Source of the DNA: QZLE01 sp033852135
GTDB lineage: Bacteria; Pseudomonadota; Gammaproteobacteria; QZLD01
Assembly: GCA_033852135.1 (NCBI GenBank)
Contig: JAWSVB010000023.1
Coordinates: 1-45,203, forward strand
DNA: 45,203 nucleotides
Reading direction: 5' to 3'
This document shows, piece by piece, positions 17,508 to 24,871 of the stretch; position 1 is the first letter of the stretch; each line of letters starts with the position of its first letter. The notes beneath the pieces are model-generated. The model made no database searches. It was not told where the DNA came from and was given only the letters and a program-made list of their open reading frames with translations. A program made the position numbers and the translations under genes.

Positions 17508-19064
17508 TTATTGTAAAAGAATGATTTCAACACGCCTGTTTAATGCACGATTCTTTGATGTATCATTTGGATAAAGAGGTTCAGTATCCCCTCTGCCTTC
17601 GGCAGTTATCCTGCTTTTTAAAGCGTCGTTTACGGCAATCTTTGCGCTGACGGCTTTTGCTCTGTCAACAGATAGATGCCAGTTTGATGGAAACTTAGGA
17701 GTGAAGATTGGGATATTATCGGTATGTCCAATTACAAATATCTCACCTTCAGTTTGCTCTAGTGCGTCTGCTATCTTTTGTAGTACCGGTACTATGGCAG
17801 TTGCTACCTTTGCAGTGCCTGATGCAAATAGCCCTTTGTTGTTAAGCATAATGGTTATCTGCCCTGGAATACCTTCGATCTCAACCAGACCTTTTTGAAT
17901 CTCAGGTTGCAGTAGGCGACGTATCTTGTTGGCTTGGTCAACCTGCTCCACTGGAGGTGGTAGCTTTTTCGCCTCTTTCGATACGCCCCATGGAACTAAT
18001 GCATGGATATCTGTGTGAACTGGGTTGGATAGTTCATTAAGGTGCCAGCTAAATCCCATATAAACACCTACGATAATCATGGTTAGAACCGACATAATTA
18101 CCCAGGTTGGAACTAATCCGCGCAGGCGGTTAAATTTCTTCTCATCTGATTGCCACTGTGGTGATAGCTCTTTTTGGTAATCGCCCATATGTGGCCTGAG
18201 GGTGCGGAAGATACGGTCTCTAATCTCATCGTGTTGAATCGTTCCACGCTCAACTACGCGTAGTTTCCCCATGAAACCTAGAGACATGCAGATATAGATT
18301 AACTCTAAAATATTGCGGTTGTATTCTGGAGCCCTAAGGGCTATCTCGAGAATTTGGTATACGTGTTCACCCCCCCAGGTTTCGCGATGAAATGAGGTAA
18401 GTAGACTTTCAGTACTCCAAAAACTATGGCTGCCCCAAGGGGTGTTGAGAACTGTTTCGTCAATTAATGCGCATAATGCATAACGAGCATTAAAAACGGT
18501 TTCTGGATCAATCTGGTAGTCACGTAGTTGACGCTCGTATTCACGAACTAGCTCTACGGTTTTTTGATACAGTAGGCGAATATCTGGGTGCGATGTGGTG
18601 TTCTTCAGCTGAGTTACTAAAGATAATATAGTTCCAGCTCCATCAACCAGTGGGTTCATCTCTAGCGATGGACCGGATTGCATCCGTTGTTGCGGAGGTT
18701 GATAGGGTTGCTGCTGATTCGGATATGGTTGCTGCGGCTGCCCTGGATGTTGTGGTTGATACTGGGGTGGCTGCTGGTATTGCGGAGGCTGTTGATTTGG
18801 GTATTGGTGACCGAATTGATCGAAGTTACCGCCTTGTGGTGTTTGTTGTGGTGCCTGTTGTGGAGGCTGGCCATATGAGTCAAAACCACCACCTTGCGGA
18901 GGAATTTGCTGTGGAGGCATCTGTTGTGGTGGGTAAGGTGGCTGCCCCCCACCTTGAGGTGGAATTGGTTGTTGCGGTGGGTTTTGTTGCCCCCCTGCTG
19001 CGCCCCCTCCAGGTCTTGGTCTTACGATAGTATTGTTACGGCCTGAATTATTGTCGTTGTGCAC
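17508..19064 (-). CDS. tssL: T6SS membrane protein TssL with OmpA-like peptidoglycan domain
   Basis: TssL (DotU/ImpK) forms the T6SS trans-envelope complex with TssM and TssJ. The layout is a Pro/Gln/Gly-rich N-terminus (~1-130) of imperfect PPQQ/QPP runs, a DotU domain (~140-310), one transmembrane helix (VIMSVLTMIIVGVYMGF, ~325-342) and a C-terminal OmpA-like domain. The latter carries the motif VIGHTDNIP and LSVDRAKAVSAKI, predicted to bind peptidoglycan. The length of 518 aa fits an extended TssL. The gene lies 4 bp after tssK. The low-complexity N-terminus is unusually long but resembles that of TagH in this cluster. Confidence 0.95.
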   Translation of the reverse strand: MHNDNNSGRNNTIVRPRPGGGAAGGQQNPPQQPIPPQGGGQPPYPPQQMPPQQIPPQGGGFDSYGQPPQQAPQQTPQGGNFDQFGHQYPNQQPPQYQQPPQYQPQHPGQPQQPYPNQQQPYQPPQQRMQSGPSLEMNPLVDGAGTILSLVTQLKNTTSHPDIRLLYQKTVELVREYERQLRDYQIDPETVFNARYALCALIDETVLNTPWGSHSFWSTESLLTSFHRETWGGEHVYQILEIALRAPEYNRNILELIYICMSLGFMGKLRVVERGTIQHDEIRDRIFRTLRPHMGDYQKELSPQWQSDEKKFNRLRGLVPTWVIMSVLTMIIVGVYMGFSWHLNELSNPVHTDIHALVPWGVSKEAKKLPPPVEQVDQANKIRRLLQPEIQKGLVEIEGIPGQITIMLNNKGLFASGTAKVATAIVPVLQKIADALEQTEGEIFVIGHTDNIPIFTPKFPSNWHLSVDRAKAVSAKIAVNDALKSRITAEGRGDTEPLYPNDTSKNRALNRRVEIILLQ

Positions 19065-19068
19065 GTTA

Positions 19069-20403
19069 TTATCCTTTTATTGCCCAGAACTCCATCGCTA
19101 ATGATGGGAAGTTTCCTGACACATGGAATGCGAATCCACCAGATTCTGAAAGCTGGTTCCAGTAGTCGTTGGTTTTGTCCAGTTGGAAGTAGTGATAGCC
19201 AGCATGATATGGAATTTGGCGCGGTGCTACCGATAGTGCAGTGATGCTAATTCCTGGTAGGTTGTTATTTACCAACTCGCTGATGCGCTCAACCGGGCCA
19301 ATCTTGATTTGCGATGGGAATCTATGTCTGAGGTCATCCACAGGTATGTCTGCACTGACTGCTAGTACAAATTGCGCGCTGCCAAGAAGCTGCCTGTTGC
19401 TGATTTTGGATACGCGTACGCCGAATTTTCTCTCCTCCATTGGAAGGGAGATTGCGTTTTGTTCCAGTACCATACTTAGTTGTTGATGTAGAACATCCAT
19501 CATTGGTGCGAATGAGTTTTCCAGGTCATCGTGTTTATAGATTGGGAACTCTTCTGGGCGTTTGGTTTTGCTGACGAAGGTGGAAAGATCACCAGCGATC
19601 TCGGTCATCAATCTGAATAGCAATTCTGGGTGTAGATCTGGCAGGGTAGAGTAGTGCGAAACTACAGGCTGATATCGATTAACAGTTTGTAGTAGCAGAA
19701 AGTCGGCAATAGCAGCTGCGCCACCTTGACCTGACTGTAAGAAACGTCCAGCCAGTGCTTGACCTCTTTGGTGCAGCAGCCCCTTCATCTCTTGCATATA
19801 GCCATTTAACTTAAGGTTGTCGTGGCATGACATACATGGTGGGATAAAGTTTTTATCCAACTCTACGGAGTTATCGGTTCTCACTTCGCGTATACGAGCG
19901 ATAGGAATTGATGTGTAGCCGCCAAGGTCATCGGCATTGACGGAAAAGTTGAGTCTGAGTTTGCCAACTTCCACCTCTTCTAGGGTGTTATCGCCTAGGT
20001 TTTGGTCGAGAACTTCTTTCTCTTCACGTACATATCTGGTGGTTCCATCACGATCTTCTAATGGCCCTGTGTGAGGAGTCCCTGGGCGATACAGAGGTAA
20101 TGTAAGATAGATAACTCGATCACGAATTGATATGTCTATATCTAAAGGAGTTGGTGAAGCGTCATCATCTGGCAGGTTGAAAGGTGTGCCATCTGGGTAT
20201 ATCCCAGTGCAAGATATAAGGCTAAATTTGCCTAGCTGCAGCAGCTTGGTATCAATCTCCATATTGATGATTCCCCAGCTATAGGGGCGAATCGGAGCGC
20301 AGCGGCTTTCAACACGTGCTTCCAAATATCTATCATGTTGTTGGAAATGATGAGGACCAAGAAACATCCCCTCTGACCATACAATTTTGTTTTTTAATGA
20401 CAT
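19069..20403 (-). CDS. tssK: T6SS baseplate protein TssK
   Basis: TssK trimers connect the baseplate wedge to the TssJLM membrane complex. The N-terminal signature KIVWSEGMFLGPHHFQQHDR is diagnostic of the ImpJ/VasE family. The length of 444 aa is normal. Its ATG overlaps the tssJ stop codon (TAATG), and tssL begins 4 bp after its stop, giving a tight J-K-L block. It is cytosolic, without signal peptide or membrane segments. Confidence 0.97.
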   Translation of the reverse strand: MSLKNKIVWSEGMFLGPHHFQQHDRYLEARVESRCAPIRPYSWGIINMEIDTKLLQLGKFSLISCTGIYPDGTPFNLPDDDASPTPLDIDISIRDRVIYLTLPLYRPGTPHTGPLEDRDGTTRYVREEKEVLDQNLGDNTLEEVEVGKLRLNFSVNADDLGGYTSIPIARIREVRTDNSVELDKNFIPPCMSCHDNLKLNGYMQEMKGLLHQRGQALAGRFLQSGQGGAAAIADFLLLQTVNRYQPVVSHYSTLPDLHPELLFRLMTEIAGDLSTFVSKTKRPEEFPIYKHDDLENSFAPMMDVLHQQLSMVLEQNAISLPMEERKFGVRVSKISNRQLLGSAQFVLAVSADIPVDDLRHRFPSQIKIGPVERISELVNNNLPGISITALSVAPRQIPYHAGYHYFQLDKTNDYWNQLSESGGFAFHVSGNFPSLAMEFWAIKG

Positions 20404-20921
20404 TATTCTTTTTCTTCTGTAAATATGCTTAAACGGTCAAGAGCGATTAGAAACTTGTTATCTTTTTTAGAGTCAACTTTGATAACTGCGCGCCAGCGAG
20501 CATTTTCAATATCGCGATAGGCAACAAGAACACCGATAAACTTGGTATTGCTTTCCAGAGTCATTTTATGTTCTAACTCGTCACCAGGGTTGAAAACAAA
20601 CTGGTCTTTGCCAAGAAGGTCTACCGAGAGGGTTCCTTCTGGCTCTTCATATAAGGCAAAAAAGTCATTGTTATCAAAGACGGTGCGGGATGAAAGTTGG
20701 TGGATGCGCACAACTACAGGAGAAGCTTGTCCTTCTGTGTCGGGGTTTATGTTCTTTGCTACTTCAAATTGAAGTTTGGTAACTATTGGTTTTTCTTCCT
20801 CTTTTTTGCTACTCATAAAGGGGATTATGTCGGCAACCTTGGTTTCGCCGCATCCTCCGAAAGATATAGCAAGTAGGATAATGGTACTTATTTGAAGAAA
20901 TGATTTTGTTATCTTAAGCAT
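20403..20921 (-). CDS. tssJ: T6SS outer-membrane lipoprotein TssJ
   Basis: TssJ (VasD family) is the outer-membrane lipoprotein of the T6SS membrane complex. I take the ATG at 20921, because it is preceded by a GGA-type ribosome site and places a lipoprotein signal (MLKITKSFLQ... LAISFGGC) at the N-terminus. A longer in-frame start at 20984 would bury the signal. The mature part has the VasD features IHQLSSRTVFDNNDFFALYE and LESNTKFIGVLVAYRDIENA. The product is 172 aa. Its stop overlaps the tssK start. Confidence 0.92.
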   Translation of the reverse strand: MLKITKSFLQISTIILLAISFGGCGETKVADIIPFMSSKKEEEKPIVTKLQFEVAKNINPDTEGQASPVVVRIHQLSSRTVFDNNDFFALYEEPEGTLSVDLLGKDQFVFNPGDELEHKMTLESNTKFIGVLVAYRDIENARWRAVIKVDSKKDNKFLIALDRLSIFTEEKE

Positions 20922-21038
20922 GATTACTTTTCCATAAAAATGATTTTTATTGTCCTTAGGTCTTAAAAAAGACGGCCACAACATATTTCTATTAAGTGTG
21001 CTGCTATTAATAAGTAGTACTAATATATTGTAGTTACG

Positions 21039-22799
21039 CTACTTTTTAAACCCTTTTGATTGTTGCTCATATGCGCGAGCGAACTCTTCCCCAAAGAGTT
21101 TTTGTATGTTGTCCTCTGCTTCAAGTCTTACCTCTTTATGCACTTTCTTGTAGTGCTCCCAATAACCAGCTTTTTTAAGGAAGGTGGACTTGCCTGCATG
21201 ATTGATAATATTTTCTGGTTCAAATTTGTCAAGTAGTGATGTTAGCGCACCTTGGAATCCTGCCATTAAAGCGAGCTGGTGTGTCTTGATATCGGTTATT
21301 GCCTCTTCCATCGCCTTAACCGGAGCAAGGTAGCTTGGACTGGTTTTAACGAATAGATTGCTCATTGCATCTTCAAAGGATGGAGAAAATTTTAGCGGGT
21401 TATTTTCTGCAGGTCGAATCATGGTTTGGTTAGCGCGGAATTCACTTTTTAGGTTGGTTCGAGCGCGCAGAATCTCCATAACTCCTTGAACTGTAGTGCG
21501 TAGCATTTCGCCAGCAGTTTCCATAAACTCTGCAGAGACACCGTGTGGCATTTGGGTTCCATCGATTCCCAACCCCCGCATTAGAGCAGTAATTAATTCG
21601 GAATCACTAGCGTTAGAATTAAACCCTTGTGCTGGTTGCTGCTGTCCAAGTGGCTGTTGCACCACCCCATTCTGCATCCCTTGGTCTTGAATAGATTGAT
21701 TCTGAGGAGCATGGCTTTGGGGCTGTTGTTGATTAATTTGAGGTTGTTGTTGATTAAACTGTGCAGCTGGCTGTTGTATAGGAGAAGGTTGTACTGGAAT
21801 AGACAGGTTTGGCTCTTGCTGAACTGGTTGGTTTCCAAAGTTTGGCTTTGCTAAATCTGGGGAGCTTAAATTTGGATCGCCAAAGTTTGGCGTGTCAAAA
21901 ACAGGGGTGTCGAAGCTTGGTGTCTCCACATTAGGAGTGTCAAAAACAGGCTGGTCAAAACTTGGTGTTTCCACATGTGGTTGGCTTTGGTCTGGTCTAT
22001 GTGGTTCAGGTCGCAATGGTGCAATATTATTTAACGGAGAAAATCCAGAATGTGGCGAAGGGGGACTTCCTTCAGGTGTTATTGCCTCTGGTATCTCTAT
22101 TGGGCGTCCAAGCTCTTCATTAGACATCGATCCTTTGTTTAGATCGATATCATTAAATCCAGAAATTGGATGGATATTATTATCAGCCTGATTAGATTCA
22201 ATTGAGATTGCAGGTTGCTGTTTAGATGCATTCCAATCATCAGGGATCATTACATTTGGACTGCTCACCGGTGTCGAGACAGGTGTTGAGCTAACCTGTG
22301 GCTTAACTTGTGGTGGCGCAAAAAAATCATCATTCTCACCAAAATCCATCGGTTTTAGTGATGGGGGAGTGGTTGGTGGTGCTTGGTCAGAATCAAATGT
22401 AGGGGTAAGACCAGCGAACATTGGATCGTTACCTACAGGTGGAGTTGCTTGTTGTCCGTTGGGTTGTGCCTCAGCCGAATCAGCAATAACTACATCCAGC
22501 TCATATTCCCCCATAGTGATATGGTCACCTGAGTTTAATTTTACTTGATTGCCTTGCCCTAGGGCGTTTTGTGAGTTGTTTATGAAAAGGCCGTTGGTTG
22601 ATGTATCAGATATATAATACTCTCCATTGCTATAACTTATCATTGCATGTTGGCCGGAGATAATTCTCTCAGGGTCTGGTAATACCCAGTCATTATCCAG
22701 AGAACGTCCCATAGTAACGTTGCAGCGGGAAAAAGTTTTTTCCGGTTCTTGGTCCGGAGAAAGACGATGATAACTAACTACTTTAAATGTTATGTCCAT
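21039..22799 (-). CDS. tagH: T6SS FHA-domain protein TagH (ImpI/VasC)
   Basis: TagH/Fha proteins are phosphothreonine-binding scaffolds that promote T6SS assembly after phosphorylation by PpkA. An N-terminal FHA domain (~25-95) shows GRSLDNDWVLPDP, SGQHAMI and STNGLFINN. A long Pro/Gln/Asn-rich linker (~110-400) includes two near-identical 15-residue repeats of the form VETPSFD-PVFDTPN. The C-terminal ~190 residues form the TagH/VasC domain (RGLGIDGTQMPHGVSAEFM, NPLKFSPSFEDAM). The length is 586 aa. It is the first gene of the cluster on the minus strand. No PpkA gene is in the window, although its phosphatase antagonist is. Confidence 0.94.
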   Translation of the reverse strand: MDITFKVVSYHRLSPDQEPEKTFSRCNVTMGRSLDNDWVLPDPERIISGQHAMISYSNGEYYISDTSTNGLFINNSQNALGQGNQVKLNSGDHITMGEYELDVVIADSAEAQPNGQQATPPVGNDPMFAGLTPTFDSDQAPPTTPPSLKPMDFGENDDFFAPPQVKPQVSSTPVSTPVSSPNVMIPDDWNASKQQPAISIESNQADNNIHPISGFNDIDLNKGSMSNEELGRPIEIPEAITPEGSPPSPHSGFSPLNNIAPLRPEPHRPDQSQPHVETPSFDQPVFDTPNVETPSFDTPVFDTPNFGDPNLSSPDLAKPNFGNQPVQQEPNLSIPVQPSPIQQPAAQFNQQQPQINQQQPQSHAPQNQSIQDQGMQNGVVQQPLGQQQPAQGFNSNASDSELITALMRGLGIDGTQMPHGVSAEFMETAGEMLRTTVQGVMEILRARTNLKSEFRANQTMIRPAENNPLKFSPSFEDAMSNLFVKTSPSYLAPVKAMEEAITDIKTHQLALMAGFQGALTSLLDKFEPENIINHAGKSTFLKKAGYWEHYKKVHKEVRLEAEDNIQKLFGEEFARAYEQQSKGFKK

Positions 22800-22831
22800 A
22801 ATTCTATTTTTTTTAGTTGGTATTGAAAAAG

Positions 22832-22848
22832 ATAATCTTAAGATTATA
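22832..22848 (-). promoter_or_regulatory. Palindrome overlapping a -10-like hexamer upstream of tagH
   Basis: A 16-bp perfect palindrome (ATAATCTTAAGATTAT, 22832-22847) lies 33 bp before the tagH start in the 72-bp spacer after the DUF218 gene. A perfect TATAAT hexamer on the minus strand (22848-22843) overlaps it. No convincing -35 was found. It is a candidate promoter/operator for the T6SS operon, by motif only. Confidence 0.35.
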
Positions 22849-22871
22849 TATTAAATTAAGTTTTTATAAAT

Positions 22872-23669
22872 CTACTCTGGGAAAAATACTCTAGTCTTTC
22901 CTGTAAAAAAGTAAGCAGCAAGCCCAATCCATTCGTGTAATGCATATTTCAGATTGACCATGTTCTCCTCATATTCGAAGCGGAAACGGCGGTGCCCTGC
23001 AGGTAGGGATCGATAATCAACAGGATAAGGGATTACTTTCCACCCTATATTATTAAACACACCAACCGAACGCGGCATATGAAAAGCCGATGTAACTAGC
23101 AGCCAATTACCTTCGATATTATCATTTAATAGTTTCTTACTCAGAGTGGCATTTTGGTATGTATTTTTGGAACCGTCTTCTAGCAACAGGCGCTCGCGTT
23201 TTATCCCTAAATCTAGCAGCATCTTCTCCGCAATTTCCGCCTCAGATGTTGGTGTATCTTGCATCAAGCCACTACCGCCGGTGAAGATGATTTTAGCCTT
23301 AGGGTATTGATTTGCCAATGCGACCGCCTTGGTGGTACGTTCAGAACCGGAGTTTGATTCCAGCGTATTCCACACTGCGGATAGTTCTTGCTTAACACTT
23401 CCACCTAGTATAATAATTCCATCGATATTTTCCGGCATTGGTTGCGGGCGCGAAAAACGTTGTTCCAACGGCGACATAAAAAAGTCACCAATGGGGTAGA
23501 CCGTTATGATAACCATGCACATGGTGGCAAATGTGAGTAGAACCTTGGCGCAGCGCAACCACTTTAGATAAAACAGGGTCAACCCGCAAAATACTAGCAA
23601 GATAAAAAAGTGGAATGGATTGGTGAAAAACCAGAGAATTTTGGATAAGTAGAAAAAAGTGGTAGCCAT
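22872..23669 (-). CDS. DUF218/YdcF-family membrane protein (ElyC/SanA-like)
   Basis: YdcF/ElyC/SanA proteins are inner-membrane proteins linked to envelope biogenesis, with the DUF218 domain facing out. Two hydrophobic segments occupy about residues 10-60. The DUF218 core follows: DGIIILGGSV, IIFTGGSGLMQDTPTSEAEI, NTYQNATLS and VTSAFHMPRSVGVF. I place the start at 23669, where AAGG sits 6 nt ahead of the ATG; an ATG two codons earlier has no spacing to it. The product is 265 aa. It lies just upstream of tagH on the same strand, and a shared transcript is possible but not shown. Confidence 0.88.
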   Translation of the reverse strand: MATTFFYLSKILWFFTNPFHFFILLVFCGLTLFYLKWLRCAKVLLTFATMCMVIITVYPIGDFFMSPLEQRFSRPQPMPENIDGIIILGGSVKQELSAVWNTLESNSGSERTTKAVALANQYPKAKIIFTGGSGLMQDTPTSEAEIAEKMLLDLGIKRERLLLEDGSKNTYQNATLSKKLLNDNIEGNWLLVTSAFHMPRSVGVFNNIGWKVIPYPVDYRSLPAGHRRFRFEYEENMVNLKYALHEWIGLAAYFFTGKTRVFFPE

Positions 23670-23794
23670 TATCATCCTTGCTAATTGTTACGGTAAGAAC
23701 AAATTGTACAAATTAAATCATAGATGGCAATATTGCACCTCTTTTGGACAGGTCTGAACTCCTTAATTCAGGCTGTGGGAATAATGGAGTATCT

Positions 23795-24655
23795 ATGCAA
23801 AGCGGATTTTTTACCAGAATTATTGGGCTATTAATCTTTGTATTTTCAATAAATAATGCAATTGCAGCTAATTTATCCTTAGAGACAATAGATCTTGAAT
23901 TTCGCACCGGACGTGAGATAAAAGAAGCGGTGAGTGGAATCTTATCGGAACACTCAACTGTAACGGTAAATAGAAACACCCTGATTTTACGCGCTACACC
24001 ATCTGATATAGCAGCAGTGCGAAGATTACTTGAGAGCATTGATATTCCGCCGCGCCAATATATTATCTCGGTAGCATCCAAAGACCAGATAGAAAAATCA
24101 CATTCAAACTACAAAGTCAGCGGCAAGATACCGGTGATGAAAGGGAAGTCTATTTTTTTTAATAAACCGGGCTACCGCGATTCCAGCTCAGGGCAAGGGG
24201 TAGTGCAGGGAACAGTGGCAGAAAAGAATATAATCAGCACTCACGGCATCACCAAAACAGTAAGGGCGCTAGAGGGGAAGAAAGTATTCATTGGTGTAGC
24301 TAATGGTAGTGATGGAAAAAGAATTGTGCGTAAAAATATCAACGGAACTCAAACCACAACCGAGATAGTATCAGTGAGTGACCTTAGTAGTAGCGGGTTT
24401 TATGCAATGATTAGCCCACGTAACCATGGACGTGTAGTAGTAGATCTTTCTAACTATCTTTTCGAGCGTTCGATTCAAAGTGGAGTGTCATCTGGTGAAG
24501 TTGGTACCTCAATGTATCTACGTTTGGGAAAGTGGGCGCAGGTTAATAATATTCAAACCAATAGAACCAGCAATAATTCCGGCATCTTGCAGTCAGATTC
24601 AACATCTAAAAGTGGAACGCAGGATCTTTGGATAAAGGTTGATGAAGTTAGATAA
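23795..24655 (+). CDS. Exported secretin N-domain-like (NolW-like) protein
   Basis: A signal peptide (IIGLLIFVFSINNAIA) starts the protein when the ATG at 23795 is used, and GGAG lies 5 nt before that ATG. Residues ~25-90 resemble a secretin N1-type domain (VTVNRNTLILRATPSDIAAV, LLESIDIPPRQYIISV). A later part has secretin-like pieces (KTVRALEGKKVFIGVANGS, GFYAMISPRNHGRVVVD, LGKWAQVNN) but no full pore-forming domain. The length is 286 aa, too short for a true secretin. No type II, III or IV pilus genes are nearby. The role is unknown, and it may act as a periplasmic or outer-membrane accessory protein. It is transcribed divergently from the DUF218 gene. Confidence 0.75.
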   Translation: MQSGFFTRIIGLLIFVFSINNAIAANLSLETIDLEFRTGREIKEAVSGILSEHSTVTVNRNTLILRATPSDIAAVRRLLESIDIPPRQYIISVASKDQIEKSHSNYKVSGKIPVMKGKSIFFNKPGYRDSSSGQGVVQGTVAEKNIISTHGITKTVRALEGKKVFIGVANGSDGKRIVRKNINGTQTTTEIVSVSDLSSSGFYAMISPRNHGRVVVDLSNYLFERSIQSGVSSGEVGTSMYLRLGKWAQVNNIQTNRTSNNSGILQSDSTSKSGTQDLWIKVDEVR

Positions 24656-24809
24656 AGTGCTAGCGTATTGTTTTATGTGCGGGATAAATTTTCCAAAAGG
24701 GACAAAAGTATTCCTCATTAAACAGTAAAATTATTTTTTTAAATATATTTAAAGTCTGGATGGATAGGCCTAGAGTTTTGATTCTATAGTTTTCTTTATC
24801 TCTGTATCC

Positions 24810-24838
24810 CTTGAAAAAGCAAAATTCCCTCCCCATAT
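24810..24838 (+). promoter_or_regulatory. Sigma-32 heat-shock promoter of clpB
   Basis: CTTGAAA at 24810-24816, a 14-bp spacer and CCCCATAT at 24831-24838 match the RpoH consensus almost perfectly. The predicted start is near 24846, about 26 nt before the clpB ATG, leaving room for the GAGG ribosome site at 24863-24866. This implies that clpB is in an RpoH regulon. Confidence 0.9.
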
Positions 24839-24871
24839 CTATACTATAAGCACAGATTTATAGAGGTTGAT

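Noticed and set aside
18650..19030. Overlapping frames in the tssL 5' region on both strands
   Set aside because: They are shadows of the Pro/Gln/Gly-rich repeat coding region, with strongly biased composition and no start signals.
23713..24081. 122-aa minus-strand frame over the start of the secretin-like gene
   Set aside because: The opposite-strand gene has a signal peptide, a ribosome site and family resemblance; this frame has none.
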